DNA of 64,000 nt from Janthinobacterium sp. SUN073 (GTDB taxonomy: Bacteria > Pseudomonadota > Gammaproteobacteria > Burkholderiales > Burkholderiaceae_D): contig NZ_JAPUBT010000011.1 in assembly GCF_030397665.1 (NCBI RefSeq), positions 1 to 64,000 of the forward strand. The letters run 5' to 3'. Made by a program: the position numbers and the translations under genes. The number at the start of each line of letters is the position of its first letter. Within the stretch, counting starts at the first letter, position 1. This document shows positions 62,375-64,000 of the stretch, one piece after another. The notes beneath the pieces are model-generated. The model did not search any database. It was given only the letters and a program-made list of their open reading frames with translations, and was not told the origin of the DNA.

Positions 62375-63820
62375 TCAATCTCGGGTGGCGAGTTTATCTA
62401 TACCAATGAGCGAAGAGATACTAACCGTTCGATAGCCAAAGCGAGGTGCGCGCTGAGTATTCTTATGCACCTCCAATAAAGGTTTCAAGTCGTCCAACTC
62501 TTTTACAGCAAACATGCCCTTAATGCGGTCAAAGTACGCTTTGGATTGGGCACGGGAAAATATCTCGAACGCCCCATGGCTACTACTCGCGGATGCAAGC
62601 ATTGTAGGCCACCAACTGACATACGAATCGTTTTCAACAGAGAACACTTCACCGCGAAGATACGCAACAAAATCTGCTTGTGCCAACTTCACTTCGCTTA
62701 GCCCCGTCCCCGCCAATCGCTCCTTCATGAACACCCCGACAGGAGAGAGGTAGCGTGTTTGCATACGGTTATCGCGATTAATGAGCGTTTTAATCTCGTG
62801 GTTAAAAATGGTGAAATCAACCATCCGATCTAGTCCGAACTCTCGATTACGTTCGAAGTAATAACCGTCGTTCAGAAGACGAATGCATAGATCAAATCGT
62901 TCATGTGCGATGAATATCGCTACCGCATGAAGGAAAAACTCATACCCAAGGAATTTAAAATTATCGACATCAGTATCATAATAGGATCCATTACGAGCAG
63001 GAATGTAGAAGTAGGGAATCAACGACTCAAAGAAACGATGTGTCTTAGCGCCAAAGTCTCCAGCCGTATCATAAACAGCGATAGCTTCGAAAATTTGATT
63101 CAGCTCATTTCTAAGAGATATCGTAGGGAGAAGGTTATCAATAAACTGTTCATCCCATTCTTTACTTGGATCCCTGACGATTCGAAGGCGCTCGAAATTT
63201 GTAGCGACTATCTGAAAATACTCAGTCAAAGCGCCCCCAGCAGACAGCTTATTACCTTTGATGGCTTCGAGTGCGCGACGAAAAAGCGGCGTTGTCCCAA
63301 GCGAGATTTCGGGATCCTCATCGAGATATGCCGGGCGCTCGCCAATAGGTTTCCGCTGATATAGTGGCTTATCATTGATCCAACGAACCAGTCGCTCAAA
63401 ATTTTCCGCGAAGTCTTCCTGGCCGCTTAGATCAATATATATACGGGAAGCGTAGTAAGTAGGTAGATATGGTTTTCCATCACTGTCTCGCTCCTTAAGC
63501 ACAGCGACAAATTTGTTCTGATCTGTCGCGGCATATATCTTGGGCGAAATAATTTGCGCCTCGGTTCCGACGCCACCACTCCGAGTATTCGTCTTTTCAG
63601 CGTACGCTTTATCGCAAATTAGCAATACCTTCTTAATGTTCGGATCATTAACCATACGCTCCATAAATGCGATTGATTCATGCCCTTCTCGAAGATCAAA
63701 CTTATCTAAATGAACATAAACCCCTGAGTCTCCTAGATCGTTGGCCAAACCCACCACCCATTGCTCATGTTCCGGGCTAGACCAACTATAAGAAATGAAT
63801 ACTTGGGGTTTTGAATCCAT
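62375..63820 (-). CDS. SEFIR/TIR-domain protein, 481 aa
   Basis: N-terminal domain of about 130 residues: QVFISYSWSSPEHEQWVVGL, YVHLDKFDLREGHE, then VLLICDKAYAEKTNTRSGGV. This is the SEFIR subclass of TIR domains, often found at the front of bacterial defence effectors where it can hydrolyse NAD+ or make signal nucleotides. The remainder (350 residues) is a helical domain without known name (FEAIAVYDTAGDFGAKTH, and others), perhaps the sensor. Strong GGGAGGT precedes ATG 63820. It stands first in the leftward direction, 106 bases before the HEPN gene, so both could be on one transcript. No catalytic activity can be claimed from sequence alone. Confidence 0.78.
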   Translation of the reverse strand: MDSKPQVFISYSWSSPEHEQWVVGLANDLGDSGVYVHLDKFDLREGHESIAFMERMVNDPNIKKVLLICDKAYAEKTNTRSGGVGTEAQIISPKIYAATDQNKFVAVLKERDSDGKPYLPTYYASRIYIDLSGQEDFAENFERLVRWINDKPLYQRKPIGERPAYLDEDPEISLGTTPLFRRALEAIKGNKLSAGGALTEYFQIVATNFERLRIVRDPSKEWDEQFIDNLLPTISLRNELNQIFEAIAVYDTAGDFGAKTHRFFESLIPYFYIPARNGSYYDTDVDNFKFLGYEFFLHAVAIFIAHERFDLCIRLLNDGYYFERNREFGLDRMVDFTIFNHEIKTLINRDNRMQTRYLSPVGVFMKERLAGTGLSEVKLAQADFVAYLRGEVFSVENDSYVSWWPTMLASASSSHGAFEIFSRAQSKAYFDRIKGMFAVKELDDLKPLLEVHKNTQRAPRFGYRTVSISSLIGIDKLATRD

Positions 63821-64000
63821 GCTACCTCCCTCAATGAAAGATTGTACTGATCAACATATTTAATGTTAAAACACAACTCAACGATGGCCCTCAAACTTCA
63901 AATATACGACAGAATAAATCAAGTATGCGACGTAACTAACTCCAATTACCTCGAACCCAAGTTGGCAAAGTACCTGATGCGGCAGCGGCACATTCACATT
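63821..64000. other. Right edge of window
   Basis: The last 180 bases are AT-rich with no recognisable coding start; they presumably contain the promoter of the leftward SEFIR gene. Confidence 0.4.

Overview
The window reads as chromosomal DNA of a GC-rich betaproteobacterium. Burkholderiales is well supported by codon use and by the P2-type late genes; Oxalobacteraceae (Janthinobacterium/Massilia-like) is my guess. It is an accessory region made of stacked defence genes, integration scars and one P2-like prophage structural cluster.

Left part (1-32.9 kb). The segment lies between two copies of an intergenic repeat (about 121-283 and 32649-32843). First comes a leftward three-gene operon: a protein of unknown function, a Tdp1-like phospholipase-D-superfamily enzyme and a SNF2-type helicase. 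The helicase 3' end abuts the C-terminal scrap of a GNAT acetyltransferase. An AT-rich divergent region separates it from a rightward, almost overlap-coupled operon of fourteen genes (6578-27766): VWA protein, WXG100-like small protein, coiled-coil protein with a PD-(D/E)XK-like end, two small proteins, FtsK/HerA-like ATPase, CARF-nuclease (DUF1887/Card1-like), second VWA protein, PP2C phosphatase, Ser/Thr kinase with zinc ribbon, UPF1-like SF1 helicase, a winged-helix-like unknown, coiled-coil McrB-like AAA+ ATPase, and a giant DUF2357-like/cold-shock-like protein. The VWA/phosphatase/kinase trio is the TerY-P triad, a known antiphage module; here it is embedded in a large DNA-processing and nucleotide-signalling apparatus. 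After it come a broken tyrosine integrase, an IS5-family element, and an MqsRA-like toxin-antitoxin pair followed by a KGGVGR-type ATPase.

Middle part (32.9-39.2 kb). A hybrid histidine kinase is followed by a tRNA/tmRNA 3'-end scrap. A second copy of that scrap lies 1 kb further on, and the two bracket a small P-loop kinase. Then come small orphan proteins (two of them paralogous) and a two-gene operon ending in an SRAP (YedK/HMCES-like) gene, led by a textbook LexA box.

Right part (39.4-64 kb). A complete P2-type virion and lysis cluster: portal and terminase leftward, then scaffold, capsid, small terminase, head completion, tail X, holin, endolysin, Rz with nested Rz1, R, S, V, W, J, I, H, G, FI, FII, E (with -1 frameshift into E'), T, U and D. 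A low-GC GIY-YIG-like gene sits between S and V, where P2 carries its accessory gene orf30. No integrase, repressor or replication gene of the phage is visible. Beyond gene D lie two AT-rich leftward genes, a HEPN-like/zinc-ribbon protein and a SEFIR (TIR-like) protein, both of abortive-infection type.

No CRISPR array, rRNA or complete tRNA gene was seen.
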